From: Lateolabrax maculatus
Lineage: Eukaryota; Chordata; Actinopteri; Acropomatiformes; Lateolabracidae
Assembly: GCA_031216445.1 (NCBI GenBank)
Contig: CM062196.1
Location: 27,572,001 to 27,636,000 of the forward strand
Reading direction: 5' to 3'
DNA length: 64,000 bases
In this document: positions 46,196 through 58,571 of the stretch, in pieces
Numbering within the stretch: the stretch's first letter is position 1
Layout: each line of letters begins with the position of its first letter
Made by a program: the position numbers and the translations under genes
The notes under the pieces: model-generated
The model's database searches: none
What the model was told of the DNA's origin: nothing
The model's input: the letters and a program-made list of their open reading frames with translations, nothing else

Positions 46196-48803
46196 ACTTA
46201 TTATCAATAGTAAATGATGTTTTACATATCTGCCAGGTTTGGTTGCTGTGGTCTTGATTTTTGTTTTGAGCTCTATATAAGGAAGAAAAGGAGGAAGCAG
46301 ACAGAGTACAGTCAGATCGAATAAAGGGAGGCCGCCTAGTACCTTCAACACTTACTTACCATCCACAGGGATGGACCCACTCCATCATTTTGTCAATCCA
46401 AAGGCAATGTTTACTGCTGCCTTTGATGAGTTTTGCGTTTTGGTTTAACAAAGGAAGTATGTCAGTGCAGGGGCGGTATCTGTTTGATAGTGATAGGTCT
46501 AATGTTAGTTTGGTGTGATTTCTTTACGTCTTTGGGGTCATGGTTTATTGATTTAAATTGGTATTATCACAGTCATCCAACTCATATGGCAAAGATTATT
46601 ATGTGGATGTAGAATATGTACAGCATTAATATTTGGCAAGTAGGCTCTGACTTCATTACTCCCCAGGAGTCCATTTGTCTGTTTTCTCATTATGGTTTAA
46701 TTTTCATTCGTTGATGGAAATTGTAATACATTTTGTCAAAGATTACACTTTATTTAGTTTAATTTTTCTCACGGAAAAAAATGGTAATTGACAAATAAAT
46801 GTTTTTTTTCTCAACTAAGGTAACACTGATTTAAATTTACCATGTGCAATAGAAACAGGAATTGAACACGGTGAGTCCATCTATCATGCACATTCATTGT
46901 CGCCTAATGGTAACAAATACAGTGAAGTTAGAACACAATGTACTTTAACCCCCGATTGCAAAAAGATATGAGCAGACACTTCAGATTTAAATGAACATTG
47001 AAGGGAGGCACAAAAACATTTATAGGAAGCAGTGCCTGGAAATGTGCTAAGAGTATTTTCTGTCACAGCAAACATTTTGCTATATGATATCTTTGAACTT
47101 TTGCATCATGTGGTTCTGGAGAAAATGGACATGGCCTTTTAAACTGAAGTAATACAGATATCACTGGTTTCATTTGATGGGCTTGCTGCCACGCTACCAC
47201 AGTGATGTCGAGGCAGTAAAAGAGGGGGCTGCACTTGATAACTGTAGACACTGGGTGGCAGCAGCATGCTTGAATCCTGATGACGATTTTACAATAAACT
47301 ATATCCTGACAATAATACATGAGAAAAAATCAGGTTGCTCTGGCTCCTCCTTGTGCTCTTAATTTTCAAGAATCCACCGTGTCTAAAAGAAAACAGCCAA
47401 TCGGAGCAAGAGGAGTTTCTAAAGCAGTGTCATCACTGTTCATGCACACACTGCTTAGCTCCCCTCCCCCATGCATGCTCTTAGTCAAGCTCATTATCTT
47501 CAGCGCAGAGCTGCAGTGCAAACACAACACAGCTGAACAAGAATCATCAGTTTTCGTGTGTCTTGTTATTCTTTTCCAGAAGGCTAAATCTTAATCTTTT
47601 CACTTTGGTTGGTAAACTGAGTTGTTTTTCTTCATAAAATGGCTGTATTTGAATTGTTGAAACTCTGGAAAAAAATTGTTTGCAGATGTGGTGTATGTGT
47701 TATTTTCCCTGTATGTCAGTGTCACCTTGAACATTGATGAGTAAGTCTGACTCTAAAACAGTATAAAGTGGAGATAGGAAGCAGGTGGTGGAGAAAGATG
47801 TCTCACCCACATAAAGACACACATACTTGGAAAGAATAGAAACAGCTGAGCATCTGTAATGAAGCCATGACACTCCCACTGTACTCCCTGTGAAGGTCAT
47901 AGCAGGCCGTCAAACTTTACAGATTCAGTCCTGTCTAATCATAAAGTATCCTCCAATGTTCAACCTTGCTAGAACTAAGTATTTAGTAGTCAGTATTTAG
48001 TTTTATAAGCTACAACTGTCTTTTTACTATGGAATAATATACATTGGTAACTGCAGGTATTTAACCCTCCTGTTATGTTTGTTCGTTATGTATGTTTCGT
48101 TCAAAAATTGCCGCCCTATTATATTATAAATCCATAATAATACACATATTATCACCTAAGGTTGTGTCAAATCTTTTTATCAACTTAAGTTATTGTGAAC
48201 ATTATAAGTTTTGAACTTCTATTTGCTATTTATTGTGGGCCTCATTGAGCTGAGCTCATACTAGTTTTTGAGTAGAAAAAGCATAATAAGTGGATTATCT
48301 TGCCTATAACAAATGCTCAGATGAAACGTTGATGGCTATTTATCACAGACTAATTTATGTCAAAATTTTACAAGAACATTTGTTTTGAAACCAGTCTGTT
48401 GTATTCCGGGTCAAAACTTACCAGTATGATTAAATTAGTAAACAAAGGACATCGGCCCAACAATGCACATGATCATATTCTGTGTTGTCTTCAACTTCTG
48501 ACAGTTCCTCCTCTAATGCATCTTCCCTGTCAGTTTCCTGGGCTCTCTCCTCCTCACCAGTGTCATGATCAAAGATATGATCGAAAGTCGATCACATACA
48601 GTATATCTGTATGTACAGTATAATTGTGAGCATGGCCTTAAGAAATCTTTGTATACCCAAGCTGCAAGAAAAGTTCTATATATTATTGAAACAATTTTGA
48701 GGTTGTTTGAGAGAATTGGTGTTGTCCCTATGGTGGAAGGATTCTACTGGTGGAAAGGTTCCTGTGGGGTTTGCCAAGCCAAGAGGGGATTGTGTTTGTT
48801 TGT

Positions 48804-48843
48804 TTTTTTTTTTTTTTTTGTGTGTGTGTGTGTGTGTTTGTGT
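48804..48843 (+). repeat. Poly-T and TG microsatellite
   Basis: A T run of about 17 followed by about nine TG units and TTTGTG repeats. Confidence 0.9.
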
Positions 48844-49902
48844 TTGTCTGTCTGCTCAAACAAAAGTGTATCCATCTGATGAATGAGCATGTGCCTGAAC
48901 TAAATTATATACCCTTATATTAGTTTCACCCATTAATTTCTAATAACACACCAACATTTTAATGAAAATTATCAAAATGTATTTTGTGTGTTCAGATGCC
49001 CTGTGTGGACAAAGTCATGGAACCTTATGACAGTCAGATTAAATGAATTTCATTTTTCAGTGAGACAACTTGTGAATCAGTAAAAACTATTCTGGGAAGA
49101 GTTGTGTATTTGAAATGAGATGGAATCTAGGATACCAAAGAAGATTTTTTTCGATTGAACCACAGTGATTGCCTGTTTTTTATAGCTCAGTCAGTACACC
49201 AAGGTATAAAGAGAAAAGGTCTGAATTTTAACTGCATTAATAGAATTATAAGGCTTAATATATGGTTGTCCGTGGTTTTGTTCCACTTGCAGTAGTTACA
49301 TTATATGGTCAAAAGTACACCCACAGAAGGCATGAAGGAAGCTGGAGAAAGGGCAGTGACAGGTGACTTGGAGGTGGTGAGTGAGAATTACTCTGTTTGA
49401 CCACCTTATATAGATCAGTAGAAGCTTAACAGCTTGACCCTTTATGTAACGTTACTTAAATCATCCAGGATTTTTGTTTCAGGACTTCAAAAAGCCTCAA
49501 CATAATAACTTTGACATTTAATTGTTCCTTATTGTATTCAGACCAGTGAAGGTTATGTGGAAACAGTGCTCATTAAAAGAACAAGACATATGTTTATGGT
49601 CAGAAGCAAAGCAGGAAGTTGTGTGACGGTCTTATATCAGCCTTGTCTTAAAGGAGTCTTTTAGTTTATCCCAAATGTGTCATAAATCATTGAATTTGGA
49701 TGGTAAGGGCAACAACAAAAGTCACTTAGAGAGAGAAGGGAACATGTCATAGTCCTCTGACCTCTATGTGGAGGGAGGCACAAAAACCCCCCTCTCCAAC
49801 AAAGATCAGTGTTGTTATATCATTGTTATGTTAGGTTCCATTGTCATGCCACCTCAAGATATGCCTGTTTCAAAGTCTCCTGTTGTGTGGTTCCTCTGGC
49901 AG

Positions 49903-50115
49903 CTCCTGGAGGCTGGTGCTGACAGCGGTCTGCAGAGAAAGAGGAGACAGAGCCAGGACTTCCTGCAGCCCTACATCGCTGCCAAGCTGGATGCACTGCC
50001 TGAGATCTTTACTCTGGGTGATGAGAAGAAATACAGCGGCTACTTCAACAAACCCCTCCCTGGCCAGCAGCAGTATCGTTGCTTTGTTCTGGCTGACCTG
50101 ACGGACCACGAGGCT
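49903..50115 (+). CDS. ptprf: ptprf exon: membrane-proximal region with furin-type site
   Basis: This 213-bp exon (phase 0 to 0) encodes LLEAGADSGLQRKRRQSQDF, then LQPYIAAKLDALPEIFTLGD, EKKYSGYFNKPLPGQQQYRC and FVLADLTDHEA. RKRR followed by Q fits the proprotein-convertase consensus (R-x-K/R-R). LAR proteins are known to be cut here into a non-covalently joined extracellular (E) and phosphatase-bearing (P) subunit. PYxAAxLDxLPExFTLGD is the conserved segment after the site. The acceptor is CTCTGGCAG and the donor is GCT|GTGAGT. Confidence 0.95.
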
Positions 50116-51749
50116 GTGAGTGACCTATGTATTCATAAGAATATGAGCATGTACGGCACCTTTCATACATGTTAAAGCTTCAGTGGTTGAGCTCAGTGTG
50201 CTTGGCCTTAATAACTTTACTGCATGGGTAAAAAAGAGAGCAACCCTTCAGCACTAATTGTGTACAGTGCTGACAGTACCTTGAGCAGAGTACAGTGCAT
50301 GTGTTAAATTTGGTTAAACTTGTGAATTTTGAATATTTCAGCCAGCTTTGGTAAATGATCTGTTGATAAAGGCCCTTTAGAATGAACAGCATGTAGCATA
50401 GACTTCAAAGCTGAAATTTCAGCTTCACAGTTTAAAGTAAAAGCATGATAACTAACTACAAAACAACTAAAATGTGGTATTTTTCCTCATAATAGATATA
50501 AATATAGAAAAAAACTAAAATACGCTATATGTGTACTATTTTGTTGACCCTTCATTTATCTCTCAATTTTTCTGTAAACTAAATGAATTATTTTCTTTTT
50601 CTTATAGTCAGATTTTATATTTATCCAAGACATATGACATCAGTGCTCACACTGAATGTAAACACGTTGCTCCATTGAAAATAACCAGATTGTTTATCAT
50701 TCGGAAAATTAATCAGCCGTCATCCCACAAACTTTAGGCAAAACAACAACCAATTTTGCTAATTCTGATTCCAATATTATTCGGGGACAACCAATTCTGG
50801 ATTAAAATTGTGCTTCATTCGTACAGCATCAGCCCATCTGTTCAACAACCTGTTTATTGTCATGTTGATAAGATTCAGGGAGTAGACACAATAATAGTGG
50901 CACTTGTTTATTATAATGCAATAGCCTTGCAATGAAGCATTGTTGTACTGGATTGCATCATGTATGAAGTTGTACTTGTTATTTTCTCCATGCTATAATG
51001 TTATGGTGCCCTTGATCAATGGTACCTTTGAACCATGCTCTGGTGATGATACAAATGGATTCCCAGAGGAAGTCTGACCAACCTTACACATTGTTTTTTG
51101 TCATGTACTGCATTCCTATAGCAGTAAAACACACAGGCCCCAACTGGATGTTACTGTGTGAGAGAGAAGCAAAGTTGAGTAAAAACTTAATTTCTACCCT
51201 GTGGATCACATTCCAGTATTTAAAACCCATACATTTCCAAAGGCCTTGCACTGCTGAATAAAAAGATCTGAGTTTGTCGTGAATTGCATTGTTTTTCCTC
51301 CCCCGGTGTTTTCTATCTGTGGAACAAAAGTGCAGCCCCTCAGGCAGCAGTGCACACATGCCAAGCACGTAGCAGTAATGCAAATCATGTCCTTGAGTCT
51401 TGCATGCATCTGCAGGTATATCTTTCAGGCAGTGAAGCAATGATCCCTGCCATCACTCACTTGCTTCCAGAGCATAGCCTCTTTAGACTGCCTCTCTGAT
51501 TTCAAGTGTTATCATTCCTCAGTCCTCGTGACATCGTCATTTAAATGTGTTAAGATCTGAAGGAGGGGTTTTGGTCCAGAATACTGTCCTTTAATAGTGT
51601 TAGTGTAGTCATACTGTTTATAGAACTCCAGCAGCTACTAATTCAACTAAACTGTAAACTTGACAGAACATTTCTACCTAACGCAGCAAATGCCAATGTG
51701 TTTTTTTTAAATCCTATTTAGTTGTTTGGACATGTAGTCATATGTCGTA

Positions 51750-52232
51750 TTTCCACTGCATGGTACGGCTCAACTCTACTCGAGTCTACTCGCTTTTGGT
51801 ACCAGGTACTTTTCTCGATTTCGTACCCCCTCAATGTAGCTGGAATTCTTAGCTGGTCGTCATAGTGACGTTGCGTGAAACTGGGGTGACATCATCTTCA
51901 ACATGACACTAACAGACTGGAAAAATATTGCGCATTTTGTGTGCTGCCATTAAAAAAAAATCTGGATTCGAAGGAATAAAAGATTGCAGTCGCTATCTGG
52001 GCAGGATGTACTGACGATTCTAGTGATGATTCTTTCTGACCAATCAGTGGTCCACAGTGTTTTCACTCCACTTTTTAGTATCAGCTCAACCACTTGGAAC
52101 CTCGAACGAGGTGATACCAAAAAATTTCCAAGTACCAGGTACTATCCACAACTTTGGCTAATGGAAAACCAAAAAAGAACGGGTCCAAGTGAGTAGAGTC
52201 GAGTTAAGCAAAGCCGTATCATGCAGTGGAAA
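51750..52232. mobile_element. Inverted-repeat DNA element, TTTCCACTGCATG ends
   Basis: A 483-bp segment with ends TTTCCACTGCATGGTACGGC and GCCGTATCATGCAGTGGAAA (about two mismatches). It has further inverted blocks inside (AACTCTACTCGAGTCTACTC versus GAGTAGAGTCGAGTT, and CCAGGTACTT versus AAGTACCAGG). It is non-coding, so probably a MITE. I recall similar ends in fish hAT-type elements, but no clear target duplication is visible here. Confidence 0.68.
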
Positions 52233-52735
52233 AGAGGCAATTGATAACTTGCACATGCACAATAAAAAACAAATACACAAATCACTACAGAAAAAAAATA
52301 CTGCCACTACAACACTTACATTAATATGCAAAAATCTAATTAAATCAACTCAAATTCCAAGATAACTGTTTCTGCTAAGTGACTTCAATAAAAAGTGAAA
52401 CAATAAATACAATTGATTAGTTACTGACAGGCCATCATATGTGATGCATTCGAAAGAATACCAGTAAGTTAAGCAATACACATGAAATAAAACCTTACAA
52501 TTGATAAATACATCCAATACCATAGAAAACATAGAAATGTCATTCATAAGCTTCACAGCTGTGAACACAAAGACCATCTAAATCTTTATGTGGAGCATCA
52601 GGGAATGTTTGAGTGGTCACTCAACACGCAAACGTCTGAAAACACGATATAGGGGTGACCTTTAAAGGTTAGGGTCACACTCCTCTGACCTTTTTCCTTT
52701 AAGATATTTTCTAATCAATCAAATGTCCAATTTGA

Positions 52736-52855
52736 TTGGAACCCCGGAGTCGCCAGCGCCTCCTGAGGTCTCCCCCGCTGCGGCTCCGCCCCTGGAGTCG
52801 CCAGCACCTCCTGAGGTCTCACCTGCTGCAGCTCCGCCCCCAGCTGGGCCGTGAC
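52736..52855 (+). repeat. GC-rich 48-bp tandem repeat with proline-rich coding sense
   Basis: Two near-identical 48-bp units (about 52748-52795 and 52796-52843) read in one frame as ESPAPPEVSPAAAPPL, ending in PPPAGP and a TGA at about 52853. The composition is sharply different from the surrounding AT-rich intron. No start codon or flanking domain is visible. It may be a scrap of a retroelement polyprotein linker. I found no host protein match. Confidence 0.6.
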
Positions 52856-54162
52856 AAAAACAACATGTTTTCTGACCAGTTCAGTTTCATATTAAAATGA
52901 TCACCAAGATATTTGATGGAGACAAAATATGAATATAAAGACGATTTTTGATGAAATTTGTGATACTGCCTATTTCCTTTTTTCTAAAGCCAATAAATAG
53001 CTCCAACTGCAGCTTTGCACACCTGGCTGTGTTCTGATTGTGGAGGACTAAAGGGCCAACTCTGGCCCTTACATTTCTGCCAGACTTTGCTAGGTTTAGG
53101 GCGTGAGAATCAGCTCCAGTTAACTGAACTCGGATTAACTTTAGACCAGTGAGGATCCATCAAATTGGCCAGTCAGTTAACATTCATTAACATTGTTTAG
53201 GCCGCTGTTGGACTTGTATTTTTGGCAGATTTGGCAGGAAGCTAGTAACAAATACTATAGTATATAGAAGCTTTGGAGTTAGGACAGTGTGCAACCTTGA
53301 AAGAAGACTGCACCCAGCATTCAAAGGTCATAATATATAGTAGCTCCACCAGTAAAAAACCACCAGTAAAACACCAGTCCACCACTCTAAAACCGCAATG
53401 CATCATTCTGTATTTCTACACGTTACAAGTTAAACATGTAAGTTAAATATATGAGATACAACATGTAAATAAGACCACATTGGAAGCTTTATTTTTTTCA
53501 ATTCAATGGAGCTAGGAGTAGTCTCCCCCTGCTTCCAGTTTTTGTGTTCAGCTAGGCTAAATACATGCTCCATATTTTACTTGCAGCACAGAGATGAACT
53601 ACTGATCTCAACAGTATCTCAATACTCTGGAATACATCCCAAAAACAGTGGAAAGTACCAAGATTCTAATGGTAACTGGATGTTGCAGGTGCACAGATTT
53701 ATTTATTTATTTATTTTATTTTCAGAATAAAAATAATAATACATTTCCAAAGTTAAGTGCTTCACATTATAAACTGGAAAAGAACATGACTACCCCATCT
53801 CCGACGGCCTCTTCCACATGTCTCTGTGTTTGTGTGTGTGTGTGTCCAACGGCAGCCCTACATGGAACCCAGTTTACGTGAATGGTCATGTGATATGTGT
53901 TTTCAGTTGTGTTGGTATGGACAGATTATTCTGAAACAGTGCTATAATGCTCGTAAGGACGTAGTCTGTGTGTGTGTGTGCAGAAACTGAGCGCCGCCCT
54001 CAGTGAAACACCTATACAGAGCAGGTGTGAAAAAGAGCAGCAAAGAAAAAGACTGAGAAAAAAGAAAGGCAGGATTTATAATTCTTTATAAATCGGCTTT
54101 GCAAATATTTTATGAGGAAGGAAATACACTTTTCAGAGTTTCCAGGTTAAATCTATCTAGAG

Positions 54163-54212
54163 GTGTGTGTGTGTGTGTGTGCCTGTGCGTGTGTGCATGC
54201 AAGCGTGTGTGT
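54163..54212 (+). repeat. TG/GTGTGC microsatellite
   Basis: A GTGTGTGTGTGTGTGT run followed by interrupted GTGTGCATGC and GCGTGTGTGT units, about 150 bases before the transmembrane exon. A smaller run is at 53967. Confidence 0.88.
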
Positions 54213-54360
54213 GGACAGTAACTGTATAGCTTTTTTCTGGTTCCGTCCTTTCTTGGTATTTTCAAGGGGCAAAGTGTGTGATTATCACATTTTATGTTTC
54301 GATGATGATGTGTTGTGTATAACTGTGAACTGATTCTGGTCATCCTCGTGTCATTTGCAG

Positions 54361-54524
54361 CAGAGGACGTTTGCGGCCAGCCCGTTCTCTGAGCCCATCA
54401 TGGTGAAGCTCCACAGTGGGATGGCCCGACAAACTGAGGACCCAGAGATGCTGTGGGTGATGGGTCCAGTGCTGGCTGTCATTCTCATCATCATCATAGT
54501 CATTGCTATTCTACTCTTCAAGAA
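54361..54524 (+). CDS. ptprf: ptprf exon: membrane-proximal end and transmembrane helix
   Basis: This 164-bp exon (phase 0 in, phase 2 out) encodes QRTFAASPFSEPIMVKLHSG, then MARQTEDPEMLW, then the transmembrane helix VMGPVLAVILIIIIVIAILL and the stop-transfer FKK. EPEMLWVxGPVLAVILI is nearly identical to mammalian LAR and is a main reason for calling PTPRF. The donor is AA|GTAAGT. The acceptor ends CAGCAG: use of the second CAG would remove the first glutamine. The stretch between the last extracellular strand and the helix (HSGMARQTEDPE) is where LAR-type receptors are shed by metalloproteases. Confidence 0.96.
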
Positions 54525-57500
54525 GTAAGTCTGACAGAAAAAGCAGCAGACATACGTTATGATAGATACATGCTGTGTTCGGAGTGAAGTCTCTGATAAC
54601 CAATGTTTTTCTTTGCATATGAGTACAGCATCTTTACATTTGACTATTTAAAATCAAATATACATTGGTAAATTGGACTAATATCAATGTAACAAATACA
54701 AAATGATCGACAAAAGATGTGAAAAATAAATAAATCACATACAAAGGCTACTTTTTAACTTGCTGAAGTGTGATATTAAGAGTGGTCACCTGAACCTCAA
54801 AATTCAAACTTGATTTTTTCTCAAGTTTGAAAAAGAACGAAGAGGAAGAAAGCGTAGAATTTTCCCTCATGCCAGGAGGGAAGAAAATGCAATTACATCT
54901 TACACATACATTTGGAAAGTCTACAGTAAACCCAAAGATGGCAATCAAAGGACATGGCAGCAGATCCATTTTTAGTCAGATAAAGTTTTTAAAATGATGA
55001 CCCAAAAGGTTTTAAATCTTGGACAAAAATAAGACATTGCTAAGGTCAGCAGGGGTGTTACTACACCAGTTACATCTTCTATTCACATTCAGGTATATTT
55101 CTGCTAATTTGGCCAAGTGGATCCTATTAAGGACCACAAACTGTATGAGACCCAGTCGTGCACATGACATAGTAAAGCTTACCCTTGCAATGCCTCACCT
55201 CATCAACCATCTGAAAGCTCAGTTTTTCCTTCTTTTCCCCAAGCAAATTTAGCTTTGACAACAGATTAAATGACATAAAGATAAATCTGAAAGATGAGTG
55301 ATTTCTAGCAGGGACTAAATTTGAATAGTTCCTCCAAAAGCAACAAGAGTTGGTGGTGAAGAAAATACAGGAAACTAAGTGTATACATAATGTTGTACTT
55401 AAAAATAACAAAAGAGATGAGAGCGTGGCATGTCATGTTTGCTCAACAGGGATACAAATCTAGAGAAAATATTATAAAATTATTATAAAAAAGGTCTCGA
55501 AAGCAGGTAATCCCTTTCTTTTCCACAAGGTAAAAGATCTGTCCAAAACAGACGTGATTATAAGAGATGGGACCTAATGTCAAAGCAGAATTTTAGGGAA
55601 GCCAATACAACTTGATTGTTTATGTACTGCAATAGAGAAATTGAGTATGAGGAACACAATAGAGCAGGGAGAGATGTTGACATGCATGACTTGGCCTTGA
55701 CTGAATACCAGGGGGTGTTTCACCTTTTAAAAACACAGTCTTCCATAGTGTCATTGATATTTTCTTTGGACCCTCTCCTTGAACTAGAAAAAACTGAAAC
55801 TTGCCCTCTAATATTGTGATATCAAGTGAAAATGGAAGAGGGGTCCACCGCTGGCACACTCTTTGCTAACGATGGACTCACATATTGGTCTTATTACCAG
55901 TTAATTGTGATATGAACAATAAATCCCTAATACTTAATTTAATCAGAATACTGCATTAGTATCAGTTCAAAAATTGAAAATCTTCTCCGCATCTTTCCAT
56001 ATTTAATCTTTAGCTGATTTAATATTCCAATTAAAAGACACTACAATTGAACATTAAAGTAAAGTACAGTGTTCTTTTTAGTAAAAATGCAAATACAACA
56101 TATCAAGTATTGGGTCTCTAACAGTGAAACTAAATGTGATTTTAAGTAATGTTGCATGAGTAATAAAGCATTTTACATATACTTTGTTTTCCCATTATTA
56201 TAGAAATTGTTGTAACCAATTTCAGTGTGACTTGCTGTTGATGTAAATGTATATAAATGCAGGAAATAGCCCACTTTTGAAATGGCCGTGGATAAAACAT
56301 TGATTATGAGATTGATTGGTTGAAAAACGATATTTAAATCCAATCCATATTCCATCAGCTGTAAAAATTGTTTGCACTATCCATGTGAAATACCATTTAA
56401 CAGTAGACTTAGCATACAATTGTTCCTTTTGTGTCATCCGTTATGAAAATAACAGGAATAGTTTCAGTGTACCTTGAGGCAGTGCATGTTCATTGTGTTC
56501 ATCCTATCATCATCTAGATGAGTGATCATTTTAGCACAGTATAGAGAAAGACCTGGTGCATTTTCCTACAGCACAGCAGATGACAAGAAGATTTAACAAG
56601 AATCAGGCAACAAGAAATGGTCAGAGTGAAGTATTTTAGGATAGAGACAAACATTCATCTTGGCTGCCACTACCCTAAAGGCAAAGATTCTCCATGGCAT
56701 ATGGGAGGAAGGCGCTGTTAGTTGCCCTGCAGCCCTGCTTTTCAAGGCTAACAGCTGGCTTGTGCTTTCTGTGCTTCGGTCAAACATCTGGAGGTGCTGA
56801 CTGGGCTTCCACATGGCTACTGCTCTGCTCAAATGGCAACACTCGTTTGTGTGTGTGTGCGTGTAAGGGAGGCGAGGTTGCACTAGTAATATCCCATTTA
56901 ATTACACAGAAAAACTGAACACAGGTCAGCCAAAACTACCAATTTATTGATGAATTTCAATGACCTATTGTCCCAAACCTCCTTATTTTATATTGATTTA
57001 TTGAGGCTACTATTCTGGAGAGCTAAACAACCTTCTGGAATGTAGCCTATTAGGGCAGGAATGATACACTTTTCTCTCGATTTGATTCTTTCACGATACT
57101 TGGGTGTCGATTCGATAAGTATTGCAATTTTTAAGTTTTGCGATTTATTGCATTTTTTGTTTAGTTTAATAGCAATAGACCATGGGAAAAATTTTTAAAC
57201 ATAAACTTCTAAAGACTGCACTTTATGACTTTTATTTCAGCAGCATCATTGCTATACTGCATAGAAAAGTGGAAAATAAAATGTATATGTACAATAGAAT
57301 GAACAGAAAATACATACTTTTAAAAAAAAAACTTAAACTGCTACATTTAGCTGTCCCTGCTCATTAAGCTAGTGCCATAAAATAAAATCAGGTGCTGACT
57401 ACCCATAATAACACAGTATATGATAAATGATTGTTCCTTTTGGGGTGCGAGGGTGTCTCTGTGGACAGGTGAAGTTCTGTGTGTGAGCAGCTGATGTGCT

Positions 57501-58559
57501 GTTGGTGCTTCAGAGAGTGACACAAAGGATGAGAGTGAGACAGCAGTGTTACAGTCTGTGTGTGTGGTTTGTAGCCTCTTTGCGGACAGCACGGATCCAT
57601 TATCTGCAATAACAGGGGGTTTAGTATTAGTCAGCGTTGTGTCTGTCAGAAACTTGTCAGAATTTTACATATTTATCCAGCTTTAAGAGACATTTTACGC
57701 TACTCTTTTAGAGATTGGTTGTTTTAGCTGTACATTTTTAACAATGTAAAATATTTTAGTTATTGGACGTTCAGATTTTAAATTATAAGTCTCCTGTTCA
57801 GGAGAGCCTGCCACATGTGGAGTCTCTGCTAGTGTAACCCAGCTTGTTTTTAGTATGAGGGTACTGCAGATAACTTACCGGGTGTCAAGACGCTACCAAC
57901 TACCAACTACCAAACGAAGCCTAATGTCCGCAGTAGGTCTACTTGTTAGGCCCTTGTCCCTAAGTTTAACTGTTTAATGTCCTTTATAGTACAGAAACAG
58001 TCTTGATCAAGGTTATTAAAGATTTAAGAATAAATTGTGATAATAGTAGTCTCTATTTTTGTATTACAGGATTTAAGTGTGGCATTTGATACTATCGATT
58101 ATGACATTTTAATGGGGAGGTTTGGGGAATTTTAGCTCCCAAACAGTTTTTATCTCATGTGAGGTTCCCCAGGGGTCAATTTTAAGCCTATTATTGTTTA
58201 GTTTGTAATTGCTTCCTCTGGGCTTTCTTATCAAAAAACACAATGTGTGTTACCATAATCATGCTCATGACACGCAACTATATATTTCCCTGCCGCCTGA
58301 TAATCTGAGCCCTATTGACAAATTATCAGAATGTATCAAGGATATTGATCACTGGATGTACAGTTAAAGGTGCAGTTGTTAAAATTGAGAAAAGAGTGGA
58401 CTTTGTTTGAGAATTTGAAAGGTGTTGTAATGTGCTCTGTTAGGTGCACTTCCTGTTCACTGTGACACCATGTGGCACTGCTGCTGCTGACAACTTGCAA
58501 ATTAATCCTTTCTTTCTCTGCTCCCTTGCTCTCTGTCTCCCTGCTTTATGTGGACGCAG
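54525..58559 (+). other. Intron upstream of the microexon (4.0 kb)
   Basis: GT-AG intron (GTAAGT ... GACGCAG). Contents are AT-rich sequence, a possible remnant of a dispersed element at 57070-57345 (TCGATTCGATAAGTATTGCA, GCGATTTATTGC) and a degraded LINE reverse-transcriptase piece (58000-58370). No gene was recognised in the rest. Confidence 0.7.
58000..58370 (+). mobile_element. Degraded LINE reverse-transcriptase fragment
   Basis: Broken frames give LSVAFDTIDYDIL (usual LSAAFDTVDHxIL), EVPQGSILS (usual GVPQGSILG), and then a YADD-region relic (NHAHDTQLYISLPPDNLSPI) followed by DKLSECIKDIDHWMYS. The order and spacing are those of a non-LTR reverse transcriptase with internal deletions and stops. 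It lies about 190 bases upstream of the ptprf microexon. Confidence 0.75.
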
Positions 58560-58571
58560 CAAACAAGAAAG
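58560..58571 (+). CDS. ptprf: ptprf 12-nt juxtamembrane microexon (probably alternative)
   Basis: CAAACAAGAAAG lies between GGACGCAG and GTTAGT. Entering and leaving in phase 2, it turns the split codon K into N-K-Q-E-R, giving FKNKQERKRTSP instead of FKKKRTSP. PTPRS and PTPRD carry an optional four-residue insert at the same place (KNKPDSKRK in PTPRS, as I remember it), so position, length and phase all agree. The upstream tract is long and CT-rich with three TGC motifs, typical of neural microexons controlled by SRRM4. Reading is maintained with or without it. Confidence 0.75.

Larger units (their letters stand above)
40142..49902 (+). other. Intron (9.8 kb) with LINE fragments
   Basis: GT-AG intron (GTGAGT ... 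CTCTGGCAG). Recognised contents are an unassigned repeat at 42400-42780, an (ATA)n-ended fragment at 43217-43520, a minus-strand LINE (44150-45095), a common teleost repeat fragment (45395-45510) and a minus-strand L2 piece (45660-46195). A poly-T and TG repeat lies at 48804-48843. I see no gene in 40142-42400 or 46200-49900. Confidence 0.7.
50116..54360 (+). other. Intron (4.2 kb) before the transmembrane exon
   Basis: GT-AG intron (GTGAGT ... TCATTTGCAG). It contains an inverted-repeat element (51750-52232), a GC-rich proline-coding stretch (52736-52855) and TG microsatellites near 53827, 53967 and 54163. Otherwise it is AT-rich with no supported gene. Confidence 0.75.
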
